From: Candidatus Chloroploca mongolica | Lineage (GTDB): Bacteria > Chloroflexota > Chloroflexia > Chloroflexales > Chloroflexaceae | Assembly (NCBI RefSeq): GCF_004762035.2 | Contig: NZ_SIJK02000040.1 | Coordinates: forward strand, 1-43,888 | Reading direction: 5' to 3' | DNA length: 43,888 nt | Shown here: in pieces, positions 1-8,960 of the stretch | Numbering within the stretch: position 1 is the stretch's first letter | How the letters are laid out: every line of letters starts with the position of its first letter | The notes under the pieces: model-generated | Database searches by the model: none | Told to the model about the DNA's origin: nothing | The model's input: the letters and a program-made list of their open reading frames with translations, nothing else | Made by a program: the position numbers and the translations under genes

Positions 1-1
1 G

Positions 2-469
2 CGGGTGCCCTTGCGGGTGCCTTGGCGGGGTGCCTACACGGAAGATGCAATCGCCTTGGACATCGAAAGCCGATGCGATGAAGGCATCCTCCTTAGATCC
101 GCTCAGCCCTTGGTATTGCTGGCAGGCACCACAATACGGATGATTCACCTGCTCGAAAGCGCCCGTTCCGCGCCAATGCCCTTTCACGCGCTGATGCCTC
201 ATCTCGCAAGCATGCTGAACGACCCTAGCATCCGTCCTTATTTACGGCTGTGGCTAGAACTGGCCGCCCTATCAGCGAACGAAGAACCTTATCGTTTGAT
301 TGCCCAACATATTAGTTGCTCCACGACCACGCAATGCCGGTGCGCCAGGCAGCCTGGTACACCAAAGCGCGGTCGACCTTCAGCGATACGATCAATTCCC
401 ATGCGTACAGCCGCATGCTATACTAACATCCAGTACAGCAAAAAGCCCGCCCTCGCTGGCAAGCATTGA
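2..469 (+). pseudogene. TetR-family regulator C-terminal remnant (partial, decayed)
   Basis: The reading frame is already open at the left edge, so the 5' part, including any DNA-binding domain, is missing. Residues encoded at about 120-305 resemble the ligand-binding C-terminal domain of TetR/AcrR regulators, with the segment PYLRLWLELAAL followed by EEPYRLIAQHI, which in this family normally leads into a GFLAWL-like helix. Here that helix is absent. After about position 305 the frame turns into low-complexity sequence rich in Cys, Arg and Ser that looks like a frameshifted or unrelated tail. I therefore call it a broken gene. Alternatively, the real gene could end with a divergent tail. The TetR assignment is from pattern memory only. 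Confidence 0.42.
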
Positions 470-611
470 GTGGGTTCTGTTCTAAAAAATCTCGTTTGCG
501 CTGATCTGTTATTGTAGCATCCCTGCGAACCCCTCGCCAGGTGCTGCAGTGTCCAGCGCAGCGCTGCATACTCGCCCGACAGTGCTAGCGCTATTGCAGT
601 CAGAGGCACCG

Positions 612-3600
612 ATGTCTACACCTCCTGAGCGACCGCTGCCACCATCATCCTTTTCCGGCATCCGCGACAACCACCAGCGCGGCAGCGTCGCGAGTTTCCT
701 CCAAGCGCACCTCGCCCCCGCTGCCGACGTCGCTATCGTCTCGGCCTACTTCACCATTTATGCCTACGAGGCGTTGCAGGCGCAGCTCGATCAGATCGGC
801 CGTCTACGCTTCCTCTTCGGTGAGCCGCGTTTTATCGCCTCGCTTGACCCCGACCGCACCGCCAAGAAGGCCTTTGCGCTTGAAGACGATGGCCTCGCGC
901 TGCGCAATCGGCTCACCCAGCGCGCCACCGCCCGCGCATGCCACCGCTGGATCGCTGAGAAAGTTGAGATCCGCTCGATTAAGCGAGCGAACCTGCTCCA
1001 CGGCAAGCTCTATCACCTCACCACGGCCCACGAGCCCCAGGCTATCCTTGGGAGTTCAAACTTCACCGTGCGCGGCCTCGGTCTGGCTGCCAACGGACAG
1101 AACAATATCGAGCTGAATATGGTCGTCAACGACCGCCGCGACCTCGCCGATCTCCACGACTGGTTCAATGAACTGTGGGACGACCAGAACCTGGTGGAGG
1201 ATGTGCGCGACCAGGTGCTGCACTACCTCGATCAGCTCTACGCCAACCACGCCCCGCAGTTCATCTACTTCAAGACCCTCTTCCACCTCTTCGAGCAGTT
1301 CCTCGCTGACCAGCAACGTACGAGTTTGCTCACCGAGCAGCACCAACTCGTGGATACGGCGATCTGGCAGGCACTCTTCTCCTTCCAGCAGGATGGGGTC
1401 AAGGGCGTGATTGCCAAAATCCTCGAGCATAATGGCTGCATCCTCGCTGATAGCGTCGGCCTCGGCAAGACCTACGAGGCTCTAGCGGTGATCAAGTACT
1501 TCGAGCTGCGCAACGAGCGGGTGCTGGTGCTCTGCCCCAAGAAGCTGCGTGAGAACTGGACGCTCTATCGCCAGAATGCGACGATTAACCCGCTGATCGC
1601 CGATCGCTTTCGCTACGATGTGCTCGCGCATACCGACCTGAGCCGCGAGCGCGGCATGAGCGGCGACCTCGACCTGGAGACGTTGAACTGGGGCAACTAC
1701 GATCTGGTCGTGATTGATGAGTCGCACAACTTCCGTAACAATACCCGCGGCCGCCGCGATGAGAGCGGCGAGCGGGTCAGTCGCTCGCGCTACGAGCGTC
1801 TCATGGAAGACATCATCCGCAGCGGGGTGAAGACCAAGGTGCTGCTGCTCTCAGCGACGCCGGTCAACAACGACCTGCGCGACCTGCGCAATCAGTTGCT
1901 CTTCCTCACGGCCGGCGATGATGCGGGCTTTCAGGCGAAGCTTGGCATCACCAGTCTGGAGGGCACGCTCGGCACGGCCCAGCGCAGCTTCAACGCCTGG
2001 GCCCAGAACCAGCAGCACAACCCCCAGGCACTGATGGAACAACTCGACGGCGAACTCTTCCGGTTACTCGACGCCCTGACCATCGCCCGTTCACGCAAGC
2101 ACATCCAGACCTACTACGCCGCGTCGCTCGCCGCCCTGGGCGGCTTTCCGACGCGTGCCAAGCCGCTGGCACTCGCCCCATCGCTTGATCTGCGCGGGCG
2201 CTTCATGTCCTACGACCGCGTGAACGAGGAGATCCTGCGCTACAAGCTGGCGCTCTACAACCCCTCGAAGTATGTGCTGCCCGCGTTTGCCACCAAGTAT
2301 ACCCAGAGCCGCATCGCCAACTTTAGCCAGGCCAATCGCGAGCATTACCTGATCGGCATGATGAAGGTCAACTTCCTCAAGCGCCTGGAGAGCTCGGTAG
2401 CCTCGTTTGCGGCGACCATGCAGCGCACAATTGAGAAGATCGAGTCCCTGGAGGAGCGCATCGCGCACTTCAAGCAGGTGCGCGCCGACAATTCGACACT
2501 TGACCTGGCGGAGTATGTGGCCGCAGAGCTAGAGGATGAAGACCTGCGCGCCGCGCTGTCGATCGGCAGCGGGATGACCTTCCACTTCGCCCACCTGGAC
2601 GTAGATGCCTGGCTGGCCGACCTGCGTGCCGATAAGCAGCAGATCGACATTCTGCTCAGCTCAGCCTCGCAGGTGACAACCGAGCGCGACGCAAAACTGG
2701 CCGCGCTGCGCGAGTTGATTGCAGCCCGCGTCGCCACCCCCACGCTGCTGAAGGACGGGCGGACGAGCCGGAAAGTGCTGGTCTTCACCGCCTTCGCCGA
2801 TACCGCGGCCTACCTCTACCAGGCCCTGAAGCCCTGGGCTCACGGCAAACTGGGCTTGCACATGGCCCTGGTCACCGGCGGCGCGGTCGAGAACCTGACG
2901 ACACTGGGGCGCAACGAGTTCGGCCACATCCTGACCAACTTCTCCCCACGCGCCAAGCGCCGCAGCCAGCTCCCAAGCATGCCCCAGGATGCAGAGATCG
3001 ACCTGCTCATCGCCACGGATTGCATCTCTGAGGGCCAGAACCTGCAGGACTGCGATTACCTGGTCAACTACGACATCCACTGGAATCCGGTGCGCATCAT
3101 TCAGCGTTTCGGGCGCATTGACCGTATCGGCAGCCAGAGCCCGGTCGTGCAAATGGTCAACTTCTGGCCGACCGACGACCTGAACAAGTACCTGAGCCTG
3201 CGCGAGCGCGTCGAGGCGCGCATGGCGCTGGTCGATCTAACCGCAGCCGGCGACGACAACCTGCTCGCGCAGGGCAAGCTCGATGAACTGCTCGCGACCG
3301 ACCTGAGCTACCGCGATAAGCAGTTGCTGGCGCTGAAAGACCAGGTGCTCGACCTGGAGGATTTCAGCGAGAGCATCGCCCTGACCGAGTTCACGCTCGA
3401 TGACTTCCGCCTGGAGCTGCTGCGCTACATCGAGGCAAACCGCCAGTTGCTGCGCGAGGCACCGCAGGGGCTCTACGCGGTGGTACCGCCCGACCCAACC
3501 TATGCGGTCATTCAGCCGGGGGTGATCTTCTGCCTACGCCAGCAGGCCGACGCGACGGGCACCGAGCGCATCAACCCGCTGCAGCCCTACTTCCTGGTCT

Positions 3601-3923
3601 ACATCCGCGACGACGGCGTGGTGCGCTTCGGCTTCAGCCAGCCCAAGCAGATCCTCGAGATCTTCCGCACGCTCTGCGCCGAGCGTACGACGCCCTACCA
3701 GGCGCTCTGCGACCTCTTCGACGCGCAGACCCAGGACGGCAGCGACATGCGCATCTACAGCAAGCTGCTTGACCAGGCCGTGGCCGCGATCACCGGCAGC
3801 TTCCGGCGGCGCATGGGCGCGCAACTCACACTGGGCCGGGGCGGGGTGCTGCCGGAGCAGCAGAAGCAGGTAACCCAGGCGGAGGATTTTGAATTGGTGA
3901 CGTGGTTGGTGATTCAGGGTTAA
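612..3923 (+). CDS. PLD-domain / SNF2-type DEAD-like helicase fusion, defence-associated
   Basis: A 1103-residue protein predicted to couple a phospholipase-D-like module to a superfamily 2 DNA translocase. The N-terminal about 220 residues carry one HxK motif (HGK, residues 130-132) followed by a GSSNFT strand, as in PLD nuclease-like domains. The helicase core has Walker A (GLGKT, Lys286), a DESH box (369-372), an SATPVNN motif III, and a C-terminal helicase lobe with the QRFGRIDR motif VI at 831-838. A GTG 63 bases upstream is in frame, but I prefer ATG 612. HepA/SNF2-like helicases with PLD domains are typical of restriction and DISARM-type loci, and an adenine methyltransferase lies downstream at 8961. 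Only one HKD half-site is visible, so the domain would have to dimerise to cut, or only bind DNA. Function in phage defence is inferred. Confidence 0.85.
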   Translation: MSTPPERPLPPSSFSGIRDNHQRGSVASFLQAHLAPAADVAIVSAYFTIYAYEALQAQLDQIGRLRFLFGEPRFIASLDPDRTAKKAFALEDDGLALRNRLTQRATARACHRWIAEKVEIRSIKRANLLHGKLYHLTTAHEPQAILGSSNFTVRGLGLAANGQNNIELNMVVNDRRDLADLHDWFNELWDDQNLVEDVRDQVLHYLDQLYANHAPQFIYFKTLFHLFEQFLADQQRTSLLTEQHQLVDTAIWQALFSFQQDGVKGVIAKILEHNGCILADSVGLGKTYEALAVIKYFELRNERVLVLCPKKLRENWTLYRQNATINPLIADRFRYDVLAHTDLSRERGMSGDLDLETLNWGNYDLVVIDESHNFRNNTRGRRDESGERVSRSRYERLMEDIIRSGVKTKVLLLSATPVNNDLRDLRNQLLFLTAGDDAGFQAKLGITSLEGTLGTAQRSFNAWAQNQQHNPQALMEQLDGELFRLLDALTIARSRKHIQTYYAASLAALGGFPTRAKPLALAPSLDLRGRFMSYDRVNEEILRYKLALYNPSKYVLPAFATKYTQSRIANFSQANREHYLIGMMKVNFLKRLESSVASFAATMQRTIEKIESLEERIAHFKQVRADNSTLDLAEYVAAELEDEDLRAALSIGSGMTFHFAHLDVDAWLADLRADKQQIDILLSSASQVTTERDAKLAALRELIAARVATPTLLKDGRTSRKVLVFTAFADTAAYLYQALKPWAHGKLGLHMALVTGGAVENLTTLGRNEFGHILTNFSPRAKRRSQLPSMPQDAEIDLLIATDCISEGQNLQDCDYLVNYDIHWNPVRIIQRFGRIDRIGSQSPVVQMVNFWPTDDLNKYLSLRERVEARMALVDLTAAGDDNLLAQGKLDELLATDLSYRDKQLLALKDQVLDLEDFSESIALTEFTLDDFRLELLRYIEANRQLLREAPQGLYAVVPPDPTYAVIQPGVIFCLRQQADATGTERINPLQPYFLVYIRDDGVVRFGFSQPKQILEIFRTLCAERTTPYQALCDLFDAQTQDGSDMRIYSKLLDQAVAAITGSFRRRMGAQLTLGRGGVLPEQQKQVTQAEDFELVTWLVIQG

Positions 3924-4140
3924 CTTCCCGGATCAATGACTAGACACATGCAAAGCATGTATCGCACGAATCCAGTAATAGCAGTTACGATTAGAAGCAA
4001 TGCATTACTCGGTATCATCTCCAAACCTCCACAGCGCAGTCGTGGAAAGATGTGGAAGTGTGGAGCACAATTAACGATAATTGGTATTGCACGCCTAACT
4101 TCGTAATTTAATATCATCTTACCATTCTTAGGAGAATAGT
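3924..4140. other. AT-rich intergenic spacer at the left edge of the AT-rich insert
   Basis: Composition drops sharply here from the GC-rich helicase gene to AT-rich DNA. The spacer contains the 10-mer taattggtat at 4078-4087, which recurs in the same orientation at 8688-8697 beyond the next gene. It also holds the candidate promoter and ribosome-binding site (aggag, 4130-4134) of the following gene. No other gene is visible. Confidence 0.5.
4087..4114 (+). promoter_or_regulatory. Candidate sigma70-type promoter of the STAND gene
   Basis: TTGCAC at 4087-4092 and TAATAT at 4109-4114 are separated by 16 bases. They lie about 27 bases before the ATG at 4141, with an aggag ribosome-binding site between. 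An own promoter suggests the gene is expressed separately from the helicase upstream. The region is AT-rich, so chance matches are likely and the call is tentative. Confidence 0.4.
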
Positions 4141-7100
4141 ATGGACATCACGACAAGTGGGTTTCAAGCTAATATCGAACTATTTCGCGTACATGCGTTG
4201 CCAATCCTTATGCGAAGCAACGAGTACAAGATATCACCCGAAAGGCTTCCTGAATTTCTTCTGCTCGCTGATAGAATTTTAACTGCTTTTAATGGTGACT
4301 TGGAGTTCGGTCGAGTTGACCGAGTTTACATGCACCTAAGAAAACTCAACCAGAACACGGTAAATACATCTTCAGAAGAAGTAGAAGCTTTAGTTCTAGC
4401 GACAGAGCAATGGATGAAGACCATTCTTTGGTTGGTGTACCCCGAGAAGTGGACGATATTAAATCAAAACAAGAAAAGTTTCACTCTATTTCCGACAATT
4501 CGCGATTTAGAATTACTCACACAACATGAGATCGACAAGGATATCAGAAACCAGCACGAGATCACGGATGAAGCAAAGAGGCAAGTGTTCTTAGTTTGTA
4601 GACGGGATAGGAATTTTATTACACATGAAACAGCAGAGCAGTTACCTCATATCGAGGCTCAATATATACATGTGGCACTTGTAGCACTTCTTGTTCCTGT
4701 AATCAAACACTACGCCCTTCTTCGCGATAATCTTAAAGGTTTGTTTACTCGTTCTATTGATGACCCTCAAGTGCTGGCGTTGCTTCCTTTAATTCAAAGC
4801 GAGCAACGCCAGCACGTTGAAAGGTTTAAAGGCCGAGAAAAGTGGATTAATGAACTAAGAGATCGACTATTAATTTCGGAGAGCACACCAGGCCAATACT
4901 TGTTGATTGCAGGTTATGAAGGAATAGGGAAGTCAGCATTGTGTGCGAAATTAGCAGAAGTCTTGGCGCAAAGTGTTTATCTGGGGCAAGATTCATCTAT
5001 TGCCAGAAAGAATGCTCCTTGGCTCCCTAATGTTATTCTTCACTCTGGGAAGCAATCGTATCGTCCTGAGGAAATCGTTCGCTCTTTAATATCTCAGCTT
5101 AATACGCTTCTGCTTAATCCTGTTGAAATTGCCAACTTGGAGGATTACTCAGAGCATATTTACTTGCCACCTACTCATAGTGGTTCCAGTGTGCAACTTT
5201 CTCTCTCAGATGTTGATTTACATAGTAGAAAAACTCGGAACCAAGCAATTTTTCAAAGCCGTATTGCCGATGATGATAGTAAAGCTCTCACCTACTCTCA
5301 AGGCATAGTAAATTCTTCTCGAATGCAGTTTGTAGATTTGGAAGTGTTACGTCGTCAATTAACTATAGCCCTAGGCAAAGTTGTTGTCGAGCGAGGTTCA
5401 ATTGTTGTGATCATTGACGCTCTCGATGAAATATCTGCAGATGGGAAGAACCTCTACTTTCTTCCTACTCATTTGCCATCTGGTGTTTCTGTACTCCTTT
5501 CTGCAAGACAAAACAAAAAAGTGGTTGATTGGGTTCGGAATAATCTTAATGCAGAGGTTATTCCTTTAAAAGGTTTGGAACTACATGAGATACCCCTTTT
5601 TACTGGCATAGAGGAGGGTGAAAGACTGCGTTTTAATGACACCTTGCATCGTGCAAGCCAGGGTTGGCCAGTACTTGTAGTCGCAACTGCAAAGCAGATT
5701 ATTGAAGATAGCGTAGATATTAGTGAAATTGACATGTACAGGAGCGTCGAGAATCTTTTTGAACGCCAAGCAAAGGAGTGGGTTAGTGCATTGGGCTCCG
5801 AAGCACAGAACATCATGAGAGAATTCTTGATACTTCTTGCAATTTTTGAACCTATTGCACCGCTTGATATAGATTTACTCCAATCCTTTCTTTCCCACAA
5901 GGGCTTGAATGTTTCATTAAGTGACACACGAGATATTCTAGGAATTGTGGGAGCAAAATTAGAAGGTCTAGAAATTGGAAAAGTAAAACTAGGACTGCGT
6001 GCATTTGCTGATTATATTAGAAATAGATATTGCAGTCGAAAAGACTTGCGTGAGAATCTTGAAATAATAACTAAGTGGATGGCTGATGAGGAGCTACTTG
6101 ATGCTAAGATCGTGTCTCTGTTCCTCCAGTACTGGCTGGTGTCAGGAGAAATTACCGACGATAGCATGCGAAAAACTGTCGGTGCATTTTTGATAAAGCT
6201 AGTATCTCAGCGAAACGCGGATTATTTATACCACGTTTACAGAAATTCCTTGAATGATGTTACACCGATTAGTAAGATCCCAAATTTTGCCGTAGATTGT
6301 CTGAGAGCATCTGCCGATCAAGGTCATTCACGTGCTAGCCTGGTTCTCGGGCGTCGCCTTATAGATGGAGCAAGTATTATCCAAGACAAAGAGTGTGGTT
6401 ATGAAATACTTAGGAGATCAGCAGATACAGGATATGTTAATTCAATGATAGAACTCGGAATCAGGTTAACTAAAGGAATAGGATTAGATAAAGATACCAT
6501 CCTAGGTGAGGATTGGCTTAGGCGTGCTGCTGAAAAAGAAAACCCTGATGCAAGAGGTTTCCTGGCTACATTCCTTATTAATAATGGCAGCGAACTACAG
6601 ATCTCAGAAGGTGAAGGTCTATTGAGAGAATTGGCTGACGAAGGTATTCACAAGGCATCCTACTTACTTGCTGTATACTTGATAACTTCCAAGAAAGGAG
6701 AGGAGCAAAGGTCTGAGGGAGAATTCTTGTTACGTCAATTGGCAATTGAAGGTTATGATAACGCGATAGGTTATCTAGCAGATCAGTTATTTAATGGGGA
6801 TAAGATTGCCGCGAATACCGACGAGGCATACCAACTGTACATGCAACTCATTAATAAAGGTAATGTGAAGGCAATGACAGCTCTCAGCGCCAAATTATTC
6901 AGTGGGGCAGGGATTGAAAAAGATGCAGTTACAGGGGAGCACTGGCTACGCAAGGCCATACAGGCTGGAAGTACTGATGCAATGTATGTATTGGGAATGC
7001 GTCTGATTCACGGAGACGGGCTGAAGAAGGACTTATATGAGGGGCGAAGACTCCTGGAAAATGCGGCTAAAAGTGATGATTTTTCCGCAATGATTACTCT

Positions 7101-8568
7101 AGCAAGGTATATATTGGATGGAATATTGGAGCCTCAACATAAGGGAGAAGGAGAGACATGGCTACGAAAAGCTGCGGTCGCGGGAAAAGTTGAGGCCATG
7201 GCTCGTTTAGGAACCTACCTAATGGATGAGGATGGTTCATCGCAGAGGAAGAAAGAAGGTGAAAAATGGCTACGAAAAGCATCTGACTTGAACTATCCCT
7301 CAGCAATGAGAGCACTTGGCAATCGCCTGCTACACGGCAAAAATATTAAAAGGTCAATCGAAGAGGGGATAAAATGGCTCGAAAAAGCAGTAGATTCTGG
7401 CGAACGTAAAGCCATTCTCACTTTTGCGATTCGGTTAATAAAAGGGGATATGATTCCTCAAGACATTCCAAGAGGCTATAATTTGCTTATCGAGTTGGCT
7501 CAAGGAGATGACGTACATGCAATGATTAAACTAGGCGTGTTGCTATTAGATGGGGATTTTATGCCTCAGAACACAGAAGAAGGCTTGACGTGGATAAATA
7601 AAGCCGTAGATTTAGGCTCTCCCCACGCAATGGACACACTTAGCTCTAGGTATTTTAAAGGGGATACTGTACCATTTGACATTGCAAATGGATGTGAATT
7701 ATTAAGAAAGTCTGCCAGTTTGGAAAATCTACGTGCAATGAGGATACTTGGGTTAAGATTGATAGATGGCAATATTTTCACGAAAGACGTAATAGAAGGC
7801 GAGAATTTGCTACGAAAATGCGTAGAGGATGGTGATGCAGATGCTGTATGTGCGTTGGGTGAGGCTATATTAGATAGCAAACTTCCTCATTGTGATTTTG
7901 CAGAAGGTGAGTCTTTACTACGGAAGGCGGCAGACTCAGGCGATCCTGATGTGTTGGCTGCACTAGGTATGAGGCTAAAGCTTGGTGTGGGTATTAAGCA
8001 AGATGTAACCGAGGGGAAGAGGCTGCTACATAGAGCAGTCAAAGAAGTTCACGACAGTTACAATTCTTCAATGATCGGTAGCTATTGCTATATGGCTGAC
8101 GAGTACTTATTGGCGTCGAAAGCTTTATATCACGCTTTTCAACATAATCATCATGAAGCCGCAGTGTCTCTTGTCTTTATGGCTCGTCGTGGTGAACTGG
8201 CACCAGGCTTTAAACTTCCGCCAACACCGTCACTACTTGAAAGAACCCTGCGCCATATGGACGCTGTCGCTGTTGTTAACGAAATTCTTTGCATTGCGAA
8301 GGGTTATGATTATCCCAAAGATTGGAATAAAGCTGATAGACGCATGGAAGAATTGGTAAAATCTGGCAAGCCTTTGTTTGAAGCAATTTACTGGTGGCAT
8401 GATATTTTGGCTAAACGAGGAGATCCAGAAGGCTATCTCATAGTCGGGTGGCTAATGAGATATGGAGTAATAAATGTCCCGAATGAATCGGCTCTGTCAA
8501 TAACCATGGGATTGGCAATAACTGGAGGATGGGATGTGCCCGATTGGCTTATCACTCAGAAGGTGTAA
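4141..8568 (+). CDS. Putative HEPN-STAND NTPase with Sel1-like repeats (candidate antiphage sensor-effector)
   Basis: A 1475-residue, three-part protein. Residues 1-200 are predicted helical and contain RNFITH (Arg157-His162), an Rx4H match to the HEPN ribonuclease motif, followed by a long hydrophobic helix, as in HEPN folds. A P-loop NTPase follows: GREKWI before Walker A (GYEGIGKS, 258-265, Lys264) and Walker B IVVIIDALDE (Asp426). This is typical of STAND/NACHT-like signalling ATPases. From about residue 720 to 1300 there are some 16 tandem Sel1-like repeats of 36 residues (pattern A-A-x-x-G-x-x-x-A-M-x-x-L-G, ending E-G-x-x-W-L-R-K), which probably form a superhelical sensor. AT-rich codon use is unlike both neighbours (one hand-counted 60-base line, 6001-6060, has 20 G/C), pointing to recent transfer. 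By architecture it resembles Avs-type and other STAND defence proteins, where ligand binding by the repeats releases an N-terminal effector. The HEPN call and the defence role are inference. Confidence 0.75.
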   Translation: MDITTSGFQANIELFRVHALPILMRSNEYKISPERLPEFLLLADRILTAFNGDLEFGRVDRVYMHLRKLNQNTVNTSSEEVEALVLATEQWMKTILWLVYPEKWTILNQNKKSFTLFPTIRDLELLTQHEIDKDIRNQHEITDEAKRQVFLVCRRDRNFITHETAEQLPHIEAQYIHVALVALLVPVIKHYALLRDNLKGLFTRSIDDPQVLALLPLIQSEQRQHVERFKGREKWINELRDRLLISESTPGQYLLIAGYEGIGKSALCAKLAEVLAQSVYLGQDSSIARKNAPWLPNVILHSGKQSYRPEEIVRSLISQLNTLLLNPVEIANLEDYSEHIYLPPTHSGSSVQLSLSDVDLHSRKTRNQAIFQSRIADDDSKALTYSQGIVNSSRMQFVDLEVLRRQLTIALGKVVVERGSIVVIIDALDEISADGKNLYFLPTHLPSGVSVLLSARQNKKVVDWVRNNLNAEVIPLKGLELHEIPLFTGIEEGERLRFNDTLHRASQGWPVLVVATAKQIIEDSVDISEIDMYRSVENLFERQAKEWVSALGSEAQNIMREFLILLAIFEPIAPLDIDLLQSFLSHKGLNVSLSDTRDILGIVGAKLEGLEIGKVKLGLRAFADYIRNRYCSRKDLRENLEIITKWMADEELLDAKIVSLFLQYWLVSGEITDDSMRKTVGAFLIKLVSQRNADYLYHVYRNSLNDVTPISKIPNFAVDCLRASADQGHSRASLVLGRRLIDGASIIQDKECGYEILRRSADTGYVNSMIELGIRLTKGIGLDKDTILGEDWLRRAAEKENPDARGFLATFLINNGSELQISEGEGLLRELADEGIHKASYLLAVYLITSKKGEEQRSEGEFLLRQLAIEGYDNAIGYLADQLFNGDKIAANTDEAYQLYMQLINKGNVKAMTALSAKLFSGAGIEKDAVTGEHWLRKAIQAGSTDAMYVLGMRLIHGDGLKKDLYEGRRLLENAAKSDDFSAMITLARYILDGILEPQHKGEGETWLRKAAVAGKVEAMARLGTYLMDEDGSSQRKKEGEKWLRKASDLNYPSAMRALGNRLLHGKNIKRSIEEGIKWLEKAVDSGERKAILTFAIRLIKGDMIPQDIPRGYNLLIELAQGDDVHAMIKLGVLLLDGDFMPQNTEEGLTWINKAVDLGSPHAMDTLSSRYFKGDTVPFDIANGCELLRKSASLENLRAMRILGLRLIDGNIFTKDVIEGENLLRKCVEDGDADAVCALGEAILDSKLPHCDFAEGESLLRKAADSGDPDVLAALGMRLKLGVGIKQDVTEGKRLLHRAVKEVHDSYNSSMIGSYCYMADEYLLASKALYHAFQHNHHEAAVSLVFMARRGELAPGFKLPPTPSLLERTLRHMDAVAVVNEILCIAKGYDYPKDWNKADRRMEELVKSGKPLFEAIYWWHDILAKRGDPEGYLIVGWLMRYGVINVPNESALSITMGLAITGGWDVPDWLITQKV

Positions 8569-8697
8569 TACCAATTGGAATTGAGCATGGCGCATTGTCA
8601 CCCTGAGCGAAGCGAAGGGTCTCCCGCATCAGAACGCCGAGATGCTTCGCTGCGCTCAGCATGACGGCAATGCGGTACCTTCAAGCGTAATTGGTAT
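8568..8697. repeat. MITE-like palindromic repeat with ataccaatt termini
   Basis: A 130-bp element bounded by the 9-bp inverted repeats ataccaatt (8568-8576) and aattggtat (8689-8697). The interior is an imperfect hairpin: gtcaccctgagcgaagcg on the left matches, on the opposite strand, the gagatgcttcgctgcgctcagcatgac region on the right with few mismatches. Its first base is the last base of the preceding gene's stop codon. There is no transposase, so it is non-autonomous. From memory, similar elements are dispersed in Chloroflexota and some other genomes. Confidence 0.6.
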
Positions 8698-8700
8698 AAC

Positions 8701-8916
8701 ATCTATCGGCTCTCGAGGATCTTTCGGAGTCGACCCTGGATCTCGCAGGCCAAGGCAGTTCAGGCCCTTGACAAATCCGCTGGTCTGGTGCTTGCGGAAG
8801 CAGTTGGCAATACTGTCCAGTCAGGCATTCCAAAGCTTCAGGAGGTCGTCAAAGCAGATAATGCCACGAACCAGCGGCTTGTGACGCCATACCATCAACC
8901 TTGGTTGAATTATTAA
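8701..8916 (+). pseudogene. C-terminal fragment of an unrecognised gene
   Basis: The frame ending with TAA at 8914-8916 reads as a natural-looking protein tail of about 70 residues (for example ISQAKAVQALDKSAG, then LVLAEAVGNTVQSG and a PYHQPWLNY end), with sensible codon use but no start codon. Upstream it runs directly into the MITE-like repeat. I do not recognise the family. It is most simply the 3' end of a gene that once stood before the methyltransferase and was replaced or truncated when the AT-rich segment and repeat arrived. Confidence 0.35.
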
Positions 8917-8960
8917 TACATTCGAGCTGTTGCGAGCGTAGATTTCAAGAGGATCTTCCA

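Noticed and set aside
8568-8697. Insertion sequence
   Set aside because: It is only 130 bp long with no transposase, so it is recorded as a MITE-like repeat.
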